A stretch of 64,000 nt of DNA, from NCBI GenBank assembly GCA_902611415.1, contig CACLZM010000003.1, forward strand, positions 62,001-126,000, given 5' to 3'. The translations under genes and the position numbers were made by a program. Of this stretch, positions 28,289 to 37,467 are shown in pieces. How positions within the stretch are numbered: the first letter of the stretch is position 1; every line of letters begins with the position of its first letter. The DNA comes from an uncultured Alphaproteobacteria bacterium. Lineage in GTDB: Bacteria > Pseudomonadota > Alphaproteobacteria > HIMB59. Under the pieces are notes generated by a model. That model saw only the letters and a list, made by a program, of their open reading frames with translations, had not been told where the DNA came from and did no database searches.

Positions 28289-29248
28289 ATGGTATCTCAA
28301 TTAGATAGTCTTAAAAAATTTTCATCAGTTGTTGCAGACACGGGAGATATTGACAGTATTCAAAAATTTAACCCAGATGACTGTACTACCAATCCATCGT
28401 TAATATTTAAAGCTGTTCAATCAAACAAATACAAAAAACTAGTTGATGAAGTAATAAGTAATTCAAAAAGTAGAAAATTTTCTCAAATTGATGATCAAGT
28501 TAATTATATAGCTGATCAACTAACTATTGCTTTTGGGATAGAATTAACAAAAATCGTGCCAGGATATGTTTCTACCGAGGTCGACTCTGATTTATCATTT
28601 AATACTGAAGCTACTGTTGAAAAGGCAAAGCAAATAATCAATAGTTATGAGCAATCAGGCGTCCCCAAGAATAGAATATTAATTAAAATTGCAGGCACAT
28701 GGGAAGGAATACAAGCAGTAAAAAAATTAGAGGCAGAGGGAATATCTTGTAATTGCACACTCATTTTTTCTTTAACACAAGCAATAGCTTGTGCTGAAGC
28801 AGGAGCATTTTTAATTTCACCATTTGTGGGAAGGATACTTGACTGGTTTAAATCAAATACACAAAAAGATTATGACTCATCAAATGATCCAGGTGTTGAG
28901 AGTGTTGAGAAGATTTTTAATTATTTTAAAAAATTTAATTATAATACTATTGTTATGGCAGCATCGTTTAGAAATAAGGATGAAATAATTAATTTAGCTG
29001 GATGTGATAAATTAACTATCAGCCCAACTCTTTTAGAGGAGTTAATCCAAAACAATGATGAAATTAAACTTAAATTATCAAAAGAAAACTCATCTTCATT
29101 AGATATTGAGAGAATTAATGTGAATGAGAGCTCATTTCGTTGGCATTTAAATGAAAATCAGATGGCATCTTTTAAACTAGCTGAGGGTATTAGATTATTC
29201 AATAAGGATTTATTGAAGTTAAAAGAATTGATTAGAGAGCAATTATAA
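28289..29248 (+). CDS. tal: Transaldolase
   Basis: DDCTTNPSLIFKAVQ, RILIKIAGTWEGIQAVKKLEAEGISCNCTLIFSLTQAIACAEAGAFLISPFVGRILDW. Confidence 0.96.
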   Translation: MVSQLDSLKKFSSVVADTGDIDSIQKFNPDDCTTNPSLIFKAVQSNKYKKLVDEVISNSKSRKFSQIDDQVNYIADQLTIAFGIELTKIVPGYVSTEVDSDLSFNTEATVEKAKQIINSYEQSGVPKNRILIKIAGTWEGIQAVKKLEAEGISCNCTLIFSLTQAIACAEAGAFLISPFVGRILDWFKSNTQKDYDSSNDPGVESVEKIFNYFKKFNYNTIVMAASFRNKDEIINLAGCDKLTISPTLLEELIQNNDEIKLKLSKENSSSLDIERINVNESSFRWHLNENQMASFKLAEGIRLFNKDLLKLKELIREQL

Positions 29249-29286
29249 TTATTGCACAAATCACTTCAAAATTATAAATAGTTAAT

Positions 29287-29832
29287 ATGGAAAATAAAAA
29301 TATATCAATTTTAAGTCAGTACGCCCAAGGTAATTTATCTAAGATAGTATTTTCTCTTTTGGGAATTATTCTCTTATCAGTTTCTAGTAAAATTAGTATT
29401 CCTTTCTATCCTGTGCCGATGACATTACAAACCTTTGTTGTATATTTTATTGCTGCCTCAATGGGTATGGTTGGGTTTTATGCAACTGTTTCATACGTTA
29501 TTCTTGGACTTATTGGCCTTCCCATCTTTGCTGCTGGTGGGGGTTTTGGTTATGTCATGTCTCCAACATTTGGATTTCTTTATGGAATGATTTTAGCTTC
29601 ATTTGTAATTGCATATTTTTCAAAAAACCTTTTCAATAAAAATTTAATAAAAATTATTTTATCTATTTTTATAGGAGCGTTAATTATTTTTGTTTGTGGT
29701 ATCACCCATTTATCAAGCTTCATAGGACTAGAGAAATCTATTAACGCAGGCTTATACCCATTTATTTACAGTGAACTTTTAAAGATAGCACTTGCTATTT
29801 CTTTAACGCATTTGCTAATTAAAAAAAATTAA
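29287..29832 (+). CDS. bioY: BioY family biotin transporter
   Basis: VSSKISIPFYPVPMTLQTFVVYFIAASMG, GLPIFAAGGGFGYVMSPTFGFLYGMILAS. Confidence 0.92.
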   Translation: MENKNISILSQYAQGNLSKIVFSLLGIILLSVSSKISIPFYPVPMTLQTFVVYFIAASMGMVGFYATVSYVILGLIGLPIFAAGGGFGYVMSPTFGFLYGMILASFVIAYFSKNLFNKNLIKIILSIFIGALIIFVCGITHLSSFIGLEKSINAGLYPFIYSELLKIALAISLTHLLIKKN

Positions 29833-30296
29833 TCTGGTATAAAGTTTAAAGCTATACCGTTATTACAGTATCTTAAACCTGTGGGTTCTGGACCATCTTT
29901 GAAGACGTGTCCGTGATGTCCGCCACATTTAGCACAGTGATATTCTTTTCGTGGAAACACCAATTTAAAATCTGTTTTAAAACCCAAAGCATTAGGAAGA
30001 TAATCAAAAAATGAAGGCCAGCCAGTTCCACTATCATATTTCATATCTGAAGAAAATAGTGGTAATTTACATCCTGCACAATGGTAGGTACCTCTCCTTT
30101 TTTCATTGTTAAGCACGCTAAACCCGGGTCGTTCAGTTCCGTGCTGTCTCAAAATGTAATACTCCTCTTCTGATAATCTCATTTTCCATTCCTCATCTGA
30201 AAGAATTAATTTTTCCATCGCAACTAAAGGTTTATATCCAACAAAGAGTCCCCCAATAAATACTGATATAAATCTTCTTCTGTTTAAAACAACCAT
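29829..30296 (-). CDS. msrB: Peptide-methionine (R)-S-oxide reductase with Tat-like signal
   Basis: CAGCKLPLFSS, DSGTGWPSF, EYHCAKCGGHHGHVFKDGPEPTGLRYCNNGIALNFIP; N-terminal NRRRFISVFIGG. Confidence 0.94.
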   Translation of the reverse strand: MVVLNRRRFISVFIGGLFVGYKPLVAMEKLILSDEEWKMRLSEEEYYILRQHGTERPGFSVLNNEKRRGTYHCAGCKLPLFSSDMKYDSGTGWPSFFDYLPNALGFKTDFKLVFPRKEYHCAKCGGHHGHVFKDGPEPTGLRYCNNGIALNFIPD

Positions 30297-30331
30297 AAAA
30301 TATCAGGGATAAATTATAATAATTGAAAATA

Positions 30332-30415
30332 CTACTTCTTTTTAGCTCTTCTTTTAGCTCTTCTTTTTCGTGAACCGATTTTTCTTCTACCTCTGTGTTT
30401 TTTAGGATAACCCAT
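30332..30415 (-). CDS. Very small highly basic protein (27 aa), hypothetical, ribosome-associated-like; not in supplied ORF track
   Basis: MGYPKKHRGRRKIGSRKRRAKRRAKKK: about 60% K/R. Confidence 0.55.
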   Translation of the reverse strand: MGYPKKHRGRRKIGSRKRRAKRRAKKK

Positions 30416-30487
30416 GACGGCGTATAATAGATATTTAACCTGAAAAATAAACATATTTTTTTGTTATGATTCATATATTTTAAGCAA

Positions 30488-31684
30488 ATGAGAACAATTC
30501 TATTAGTTTTAGTTGCTGGATTAATACTTTCAGTTGGAAATGGATTTAGAATGTCTCTAGGGATATATGTCCCAGATCTTTTAAGCTCCACAGTTTTTAG
30601 TGCTTCAATTATAGGTCTAACATATGGTCTTTTTAATTTACTTTGGGGTGCTATGTCACCCATTGCAGGTGCATTTGCTGAACAAAAGGGTTATGTAAAA
30701 ACTCTTTGTTTTGGTTTCTTTGGTGTCTCTCTTAGTTTCTATGTTGCTTCTTCAGCAATACACCCATTACATTTTTTATTTGGTATTGGCATAATTGGAG
30801 GTATTTCAGCTGGTGTTATTTCTGTACCAGTTATAATTGGAGGAGTCTCAAAATATTTTGAGGATGATAAAACACAAAGCACAGTTACAGGAATACTTAT
30901 GTCTCTTGCTGCAACAGGGATGTTTATATTCACACCTATTAACCAATTTTTAGTCACAACCTTTAAATGGAGCTTTTCTTTTCAAATTACATCTATGTTT
31001 TTTTTGTTCATAATTCCTCTTTCACTTATATTTCTTTTACCTAAGCCTCAAAAAAAAGATAAGAAAGAATTTACAAAAAGAAAAATATCAGATGTCATAA
31101 AAAAAGCCTTTAAAGATAAAAGTTATAACTATCTTATTTTAGGATTTTTTGTTTGTGGCTTACATGTTGCTTTAATTTCAAACTATCTTCCAGTTTTTGC
31201 AAAAATTAAAGGTTTAGAAACTACAATAGCTGCAACAGGACTTACTTTAATTGGATTATTTAATATGATTGGTACTTTAATTTCAGGAAAGGTTTCAGGT
31301 ATTATTAAAAAAAAATATATATTATCGTTTATTTATTTTGTAAGGAGCATAGTAATTTTTTTATTATTAATTTTGCCTACTAACAATTTCACAATTATAG
31401 CCTTCAGTTGTTGTATTGGTCTTTTATGGTTATCAACTGTCCCACCGACTTCAGGAATTGTTTCAAATAGATTTGGCACAAGATACCTTTCGACCTTATT
31501 TGGGATTGTAATGGTTTCCCATCAAGCAGGAGCATTTCTTGGCTCTTTTATTGGTGGTTTAGTTATAGATATTTATGGTTCACTCGATATAGCCTGGATT
31601 ATGGCGATAGTAATTTCTCTTTTTTCTGCAATCATCCATTTTCCAATTATAGAAAAAGAAAAATCCGAAGAAGTTTTTGCCTAA
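30488..31684 (+). CDS. MFS transporter
   Basis: 12-TM pattern; GLTYGLFNLLWGAMSPIAGAFAEQKGYVKTL. Confidence 0.9.
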   Translation: MRTILLVLVAGLILSVGNGFRMSLGIYVPDLLSSTVFSASIIGLTYGLFNLLWGAMSPIAGAFAEQKGYVKTLCFGFFGVSLSFYVASSAIHPLHFLFGIGIIGGISAGVISVPVIIGGVSKYFEDDKTQSTVTGILMSLAATGMFIFTPINQFLVTTFKWSFSFQITSMFFLFIIPLSLIFLLPKPQKKDKKEFTKRKISDVIKKAFKDKSYNYLILGFFVCGLHVALISNYLPVFAKIKGLETTIAATGLTLIGLFNMIGTLISGKVSGIIKKKYILSFIYFVRSIVIFLLLILPTNNFTIIAFSCCIGLLWLSTVPPTSGIVSNRFGTRYLSTLFGIVMVSHQAGAFLGSFIGGLVIDIYGSLDIAWIMAIVISLFSAIIHFPIIEKEKSEEVFA

Positions 31685-32552
31685 TTTAAAAATTAATCCT
31701 TTTCTTATACTGATTATAGGCGCAGTAAGTATTTCTTTTTCTCCTATATTTGTTCGACTTTCAGAGGTTGATCCAATAATGACAGCTTTTTTTAGAATAT
31801 TTGTGAGCCTTCCCTTTTTTTTAATGTTTGGGTCATTGAAAATTATTGAAAAAGTAAACTTTCCTGTTTTAAAAAATAAATTTTTAATTATTTTTATTTC
31901 AGGTGTATTTTTTTCATTAGATTTAATTTGTTGGCATTTGTCTATCAAACTTACCACAGTTTCTAAGGCAACATTTTTATCTAATTTAGCTCCAATTGTT
32001 GTAATTTTATTTTCTTTAATATTTCTTAAAGAAAAATTTTCTAAGTTTTTTTTTATTGCCATATTTATTTCGATGAGTGGCATGACCTTGTTATTAGGTG
32101 AGAGTTTTCAATTTTATAAATCCCAATTTTTGGGAGATCTTTTAGGTGTTCTAACTGCAATTTGGTATGGTTGTTATATTCTTACTATCAGCCAATTAAG
32201 AAAAAATTTAAATTCAAGTACGATTATGTTTTCTTCAGGATGTGTAAGTGCAATTATTTTACTTTTAGTCGCTATATTTTTTGAACAAAGTTTAGTGCCA
32301 AAGTCTTTTTATGCAATAGCAATACTATTTTTATTAGGTTTTGTATGCCAATTTATTGGACAATCTTTTATAGCTTACTCTCTAGCATTTTTATCTGCTT
32401 CCTTATCATCTTTGAGTCTTTTAATACAACCTATTGCTGCAACCTTATTGGCCTACCTTTTTTTCCAAGAAAAATTAACATTGATCCAGTTTTTTGGAAG
32501 TACATTAATCCTGATTGGGATTTATATTGCTAAAACAAAATATGAAAATTGA
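31677..32552 (+). CDS. EamA/DMT-family transporter (TTG start)
   Basis: 10-TM EamA repeats; overlaps upstream MFS gene by 8 nt. Confidence 0.85.
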   Translation: MPNLKINPFLILIIGAVSISFSPIFVRLSEVDPIMTAFFRIFVSLPFFLMFGSLKIIEKVNFPVLKNKFLIIFISGVFFSLDLICWHLSIKLTTVSKATFLSNLAPIVVILFSLIFLKEKFSKFFFIAIFISMSGMTLLLGESFQFYKSQFLGDLLGVLTAIWYGCYILTISQLRKNLNSSTIMFSSGCVSAIILLLVAIFFEQSLVPKSFYAIAILFLLGFVCQFIGQSFIAYSLAFLSASLSSLSLLIQPIAATLLAYLFFQEKLTLIQFFGSTLILIGIYIAKTKYEN

Positions 32553-32952
32553 ACAAATAAAAGTTGTAGCAGGCTTAATACTTCAAAATAATAAACTTTT
32601 AATATGTCAAAGACCAAATTTTAAGGATCATCCGTTAAAATGGGAATTTCCTGGAGGTAAAATCAAAAATGATGAGACTAATGAGGAGGCCTTAATTAGA
32701 GAAATAAATGAAGAGTTATCGATTAACATAATAAATTATGAGGAACTTATCAGTTATAATTTCAATTATAAAGACTTGAATAAAAAGGTATTTATATATT
32801 TTTATATAGTCAATAATTTTAGTGGTAAGGTTTTAAATAATTTTCATAAAGAACTAAAATGGATTGAAATAAAGGATATTCGCGAATATGATTTTTTAGA
32901 AGGAGACCTTAAAATAATTGACCATATAAGTAGTAATGACTTTAAATATTAA
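32542..32952 (+). CDS. NUDIX hydrolase, MutT-like (start reassigned to MKIEQIKVVAG)
   Basis: Nudix box GGKIKNDETNEEALIREINEEL. Confidence 0.92.
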   Translation: MKIEQIKVVAGLILQNNKLLICQRPNFKDHPLKWEFPGGKIKNDETNEEALIREINEELSINIINYEELISYNFNYKDLNKKVFIYFYIVNNFSGKVLNNFHKELKWIEIKDIREYDFLEGDLKIIDHISSNDFKY

Positions 32953-33967
32953 AGATAAACCAAAAGATGGATTTGAAAGAGTTATTTATGCTGAGGAGGA
33001 TAAATTAAATTTTTACTCAGTAATTGCTATACATAATACTAAAAGAGGCCCTGCCTTGGGTGGATGTAGATATTTCAATTATCAGGATTTGCATAAGCAA
33101 GAGGAAGATGTTTTAAAATTAGCTGAAGCAATGACATATAAGAATTCTTTGGCTGAACTTCCCTTTGGTGGTGGGAAAGCTACTATTCATTCTAAAATAA
33201 ATAAAAAAGATGCATATAGTTTATTTGGAGAAGTTTTAAACAAACTAAATGGTACTTATATAACAGCTGGAGATATGGGAACGGTCGATGATGACTTAAG
33301 AGGATTTAGAGAATACTCAGATCATGTTTGTAACCCTATAGGTTCTGACTCCGGATTAGGTACCGCATTAGGTGTTTATTACTCAATGTTAGGATGTGTC
33401 GAATTTAAATTCGGACAAGACTCATTATTAAATAAAAATATATTTATCAAAGGATATGGTAAGACTGGATCTAGAATTGCTTCTTTGTGTAAAAAAAACG
33501 GTGCAAATATTGAAATTTCAGACTTAGATCATAAAAAAGATTTGATTGAGAGAGATGGTTATAAATTTTGTAGTCAACTCCAAGATACATCCTTTGAAAA
33601 AATTGATATTTACTCTCCTTGTGCAGGAGGAGGTGATTTGAATACGGAGTTTTTAAATTTTGCAAATAATAAAATATTAATGATTACTGGATCTGCAAAT
33701 AATCAACTTGATAATTTTGATATAGAAAAAGAATTATATAACAAAGGTATATTATATTGTCCTGATTATTGTGCCAACGCTGGTGGCGTAATTATATTAG
33801 GTTCAAGAATTAGTATTAAAGATGATCTCGAACCAGATGATAAAATTGTAGATGACCTTCTAAAAAAAATAAAATCACGTACAAAATTTATCTTAGAAAA
33901 ATCCCAAAAAGATATGATTTTAGCGTCCAATATTGCAAGTGAAATGGCTTTAGATGGATTAAAATAA
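32936..33967 (+). CDS. Glu/Leu/Phe/Val-family amino acid dehydrogenase
   Basis: GPALGGCRYF, AMTYKNSLAELPFGGGKATI, YCPDYCANAGGVIIL. Confidence 0.93.
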   Translation: MTLNIKDKPKDGFERVIYAEEDKLNFYSVIAIHNTKRGPALGGCRYFNYQDLHKQEEDVLKLAEAMTYKNSLAELPFGGGKATIHSKINKKDAYSLFGEVLNKLNGTYITAGDMGTVDDDLRGFREYSDHVCNPIGSDSGLGTALGVYYSMLGCVEFKFGQDSLLNKNIFIKGYGKTGSRIASLCKKNGANIEISDLDHKKDLIERDGYKFCSQLQDTSFEKIDIYSPCAGGGDLNTEFLNFANNKILMITGSANNQLDNFDIEKELYNKGILYCPDYCANAGGVIILGSRISIKDDLEPDDKIVDDLLKKIKSRTKFILEKSQKDMILASNIASEMALDGLK

Positions 33968-33968
33968 A

Positions 33969-34325
33969 ATGAATTTCTTTCAAGCTTATATTCACCCTCA
34001 ACAAAAGGAGAGGTTACTATTTTTAGGATACTGGATTGGGTCACTAATTATTTGGTCCTTTGTAATGAATGTAAGTTTAGTAATTGTTATCGTATTTTCT
34101 ATAATTGGAAATTACGTAGTAGTAAGACCATTAGCGAAATTATTCTTCTTACTTAAAAAAATTGTAAATAAGAAGTTTTTCAATAACTTTGACATATTTG
34201 AAGCTTATTATGCAGGTTTTGAACTTGGAAGAATAACAAGAATTTTCTTAAAATTATCTTTTTTTATAATTACCATGATTATTTCAAAAATTTTTATGGA
34301 AGCTTATTTAACTTTTATAAATTAA
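33969..34325 (+). CDS. Hypothetical membrane protein
   Basis: 118 aa, 2-3 hydrophobic helices; tightly follows upstream gene. Confidence 0.65.
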   Translation: MNFFQAYIHPQQKERLLFLGYWIGSLIIWSFVMNVSLVIVIVFSIIGNYVVVRPLAKLFFLLKKIVNKKFFNNFDIFEAYYAGFELGRITRIFLKLSFFIITMIISKIFMEAYLTFIN

Positions 34326-34932
34326 ATTCAACGTAACAAACAATAACTCTAGATATAAAAGTTATTAAACATAAAATCCCAAAAATAATAGATATTAAAA
34401 TAAAAAAATTTGGAAATAAGAGACACAAAACCATGAAAATTATTGTTTCTGTACCTTCAACTAATCCTGAAGTGTAATGAAAGCTTTTTGGTAATCCTTC
34501 AACAGCATCATTTGTCTTTGATATTTTATCTAATTGAGTTTGAACTGCAGCTTTTGCAAGAAATGTTGTACCCGTACCTATGTACAAAAAAAGTAAAATC
34601 ATTGATAAACTTGTATAACTACTATCACTGAAACCAAATGCTAAAACAAATCCGGAATAAATTGTGAAGTCACTGACAATATCTAAATACCCACCTAAAG
34701 GAGTGGGGGTTGTAAGTCTTGCCATTGTCCCATCTAAGCCATCACAAAACCTATTTAAAAGTAAGAGCGCTAGTGCAGCAAAATAGAACTGAAAAAAAAT
34801 TAAAATACACATAAAAAAACCTAATATGAAACCTAATATTGTCATTTGATTAGGTTTTAAAAATTTTAAAAAAAGTTTAGCTATTATTATTAATGGCTTT
34901 TGGGTAAAATTTTGAATTTGGCGATCAAACAT
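34315..34932 (-). CDS. CDP-alcohol phosphatidyltransferase family protein
   Basis: RFCDGLDGTMARLTTPTPLGGYLDIVSDF matches the DGxxAR...GxxxDxxxD signature. Confidence 0.93.
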   Translation of the reverse strand: MFDRQIQNFTQKPLIIIAKLFLKFLKPNQMTILGFILGFFMCILIFFQFYFAALALLLLNRFCDGLDGTMARLTTPTPLGGYLDIVSDFTIYSGFVLAFGFSDSSYTSLSMILLFLYIGTGTTFLAKAAVQTQLDKISKTNDAVEGLPKSFHYTSGLVEGTETIIFMVLCLLFPNFFILISIIFGILCLITFISRVIVCYVEFNL

Positions 34933-34972
34933 CTGTGTTATTGTCTGTTTAGTATAATGTTACAATAATTTC

Positions 34973-35701
34973 ATGGTTCAAGATATTCCTCTAACAATAG
35001 CTTTTTTAGCTGGTATTCTCAGTTTTCTCTCGCCTTGTGTTCTGCCCATAGTTCCAGGATTTATATCATATATTGTTGGCAAATCTTTTGCAGATTTACA
35101 AAGCTCATCATCAGTGAACACATTAAAGTTATTACCTCATATTCTATTGTTTACTCTAGGTTTTTCTTTTGTCTTTATAATAATGGGTGCTTCTATTGAT
35201 TTTTTGAGTGACATATTTTTTGATTTTAAAAGGCAACTAAATTTTATATCTGGAATATTAATAGTTATTTTGGGACTATATTTTATTGGAATAATTAAAA
35301 TTCCTTTTTTAGATTTTGAGCGTAAGTTCCATTTACAAGGTTTTCAAAATAATCATTTTTTTCCTTTTATAATCGGAGTTGCTTTTGCTTTTGGTTGGAG
35401 TCCATGCATTGGACCAATTTTAGGATCAGTATTAGCTGTTGCCATAAAGGATAGTGTTAACGGAATTATATTGTTGTCTTTTTATTCAATTGGTTTAGCA
35501 GTTCCTTTTATATTCGTTGGATTAATGATGAGTAAAATATTGATCATGACTAGTTTTTTAAATAAATATATTCGTTATTTTCAATTTATAACTGGCATTA
35601 TTTTACTTGTAACAGGCATTTTAATCTTTAATGGATCTATTCAATCTTTAGGATTTCAATTAAATTCAATTTTACCATCGCTAGAAATGTTACTTATCTA
35701 G
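34973..35701 (+). CDS. ccdA: CcdA/DsbD-type cytochrome c biogenesis thiol transporter
   Basis: AFLAGILSFLSPCVLPIVPGFISYI, AFAFGWSPCIGPILGSVLAVA. Confidence 0.93.
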   Translation: MVQDIPLTIAFLAGILSFLSPCVLPIVPGFISYIVGKSFADLQSSSSVNTLKLLPHILLFTLGFSFVFIIMGASIDFLSDIFFDFKRQLNFISGILIVILGLYFIGIIKIPFLDFERKFHLQGFQNNHFFPFIIGVAFAFGWSPCIGPILGSVLAVAIKDSVNGIILLSFYSIGLAVPFIFVGLMMSKILIMTSFLNKYIRYFQFITGIILLVTGILIFNGSIQSLGFQLNSILPSLEMLLI

Positions 35702-36396
35702 TGAAATTATCAAAAAAAATATCAATTTTATTTTTAGTAATATTTTTCGCAGTTTTATGGATTACATATTTTTTAAATAAAGACTTTTTTCAACTTGAAA
35801 CTTTTTTCTCTAATTTGGACTTTATTCAAAACTTCATATATCAGAACTACTTATTATCAATATTTACATTTTTAACTTTATATAGCTTTTTAGTTTTATG
35901 TAATTTTCCATTTGCTTCCTTATTATCAATGATAAATGGTTTTTTATTTGGAACATGGATTGGTGGAGCTATATCTTTAATTGGTGGCACACTTGGTGCT
36001 TTTGGAATTTTTATAATAGCAAAAATTTTTTTCTCAGACTTTATTAAAAAAAAATTTTTAAATAAATACTCTTATATAGAAAATTATTTCAAAAAAAATG
36101 ATTTAGAGTTAATGATATTAATTCGTATTGTTCCTGGAACCCCTTTTTTCATACAAAACCTCATTTTAGCAGGTCTTGGCGCAAAAAATAAAAAGTTTTT
36201 TTATACTACTTTGTTTGGGCTAGCCCCATGGTCATTTATCTTTGGCAGTATTGGTCAAGGGTTAGAAGAAATATTTATAAACAAAACAGACTTAAGTATC
36301 TCCATTGTAGCTCAACCAGAATACTTAATTCCAATTGGAATTATTGCTTTATTAATACTTGCTATTATTTTGTTTAAAAAAAAATTAAAGGTCTGA
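35701..36396 (+). CDS. TVP38/TMEM64 (VTT/DedA-like) membrane protein
   Basis: NGFLFGTWIGGAISLIGGTLGAFGIF, LILIRIVPGTPFFIQNLILAGLGAK. Confidence 0.88.
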   Translation: MKLSKKISILFLVIFFAVLWITYFLNKDFFQLETFFSNLDFIQNFIYQNYLLSIFTFLTLYSFLVLCNFPFASLLSMINGFLFGTWIGGAISLIGGTLGAFGIFIIAKIFFSDFIKKKFLNKYSYIENYFKKNDLELMILIRIVPGTPFFIQNLILAGLGAKNKKFFYTTLFGLAPWSFIFGSIGQGLEEIFINKTDLSISIVAQPEYLIPIGIIALLILAIILFKKKLKV

Positions 36397-37437
36397 CTTA
36401 ACATTTCTTATTGATTGAAATAAAAATAAGTAACAAATTAAATAAATAATTACGTACATAACAAATTTAAAGAAATTATCGTTTAAATTATAATTAATTG
36501 AAAAATATGTTAACAAAAAAGGAATAATGCAAAATGGTAACATCATTAAACTTGCCATATTATTTCTAGTTCTAAGATTTCCACGAAGTTTTTTAAACAT
36601 CAGGTGATGTAAATGATTTACATCAGGTCTAAAGGGTGAGTATTTTATAAGAATTTTTCTTAATATTGAAAATAACATCTCAGTAATTGGATAAGATAAT
36701 ATTACCAAGGCTAATAATGTAGGTAATTGGCTATGTCTTTGAAAAAGATAGATAATCAATGCCCCAGAGAAAAGTGCATAAATATAAGATCCACTATCTC
36801 CCAAAAAAATCTTTCCAAAAGGAAAATTTAAAAGAAAAACAACAATAGCGAAAACAATTATTAACGCAGATAAATTTACAATAAAAATATCGTTATAAAA
36901 GTATGCTACGTACAGCACACTCGAAATTATAGATATAAAATTAAATGAACATAAACCATTTAGTCCATCTATAAAATTAAAACCATTCATTAAAAGCATT
37001 AAGCTTAAAATAAATAATAAAATTGTAATTACTTCATTATCTTTTATTGATTGAAGTAATGAAATATTTATATCAGGAAGATCAGAAAAAAATATAAACA
37101 CAAAAGATCCTATAAATAAAATTATTAATCTAAAATAAGGGCTTAATGATTGTTTTAGATCTTCATAAAAAGAAAATACAAATACTATTATGCTACCGAA
37201 TACTAATGGTAAAATTAATGATAAATAATTTATTTTAATTATTATCAGAGTAACTAAAAAGGATGATAGGAACAAAAGCCCTCCGACTCTTGGTATTTCT
37301 CCTTCATGAATTTTTTGTTTTGCTAAATAATTTGATTTAACGCCTTTGCTGCTTAAAAATTTTACAAAAAGATATGTTGTTATTTGAACAACAGAAGAAA
37401 TAAGAAAAGCAAATACTATTTCATTATAATCTATCAT
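36385..37437 (-). CDS. MraY/WecA-like glycosyltransferase family 4 protein
   Basis: IPRVGGLLFL, NGFNFIDGLNGLCS, IFLGDSGSYIYALFSGAL, RPDVNHLHHLMFK. Confidence 0.92.
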   Translation of the reverse strand: MIDYNEIVFAFLISSVVQITTYLFVKFLSSKGVKSNYLAKQKIHEGEIPRVGGLLFLSSFLVTLIIIKINYLSLILPLVFGSIIVFVFSFYEDLKQSLSPYFRLIILFIGSFVFIFFSDLPDINISLLQSIKDNEVITILLFILSLMLLMNGFNFIDGLNGLCSFNFISIISSVLYVAYFYNDIFIVNLSALIIVFAIVVFLLNFPFGKIFLGDSGSYIYALFSGALIIYLFQRHSQLPTLLALVILSYPITEMLFSILRKILIKYSPFRPDVNHLHHLMFKKLRGNLRTRNNMASLMMLPFCIIPFLLTYFSINYNLNDNFFKFVMYVIIYLICYLFLFQSIRNVKSDL

Positions 37438-37467
37438 TTTAAAATTTTAAATTTGAATAAATAATGT

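Noticed and set aside
30232-30663. 143-aa reverse ORF across msrB start, intergenic region and MFS gene
   Set aside because: Overlaps three better-supported features including the 27-aa basic ORF in another frame; no recognisable motif.
31580-32083. 167-aa reverse ORF over MFS/EamA genes
   Set aside because: Antisense to two clear transporters; low-complexity K/N/I-rich sequence.
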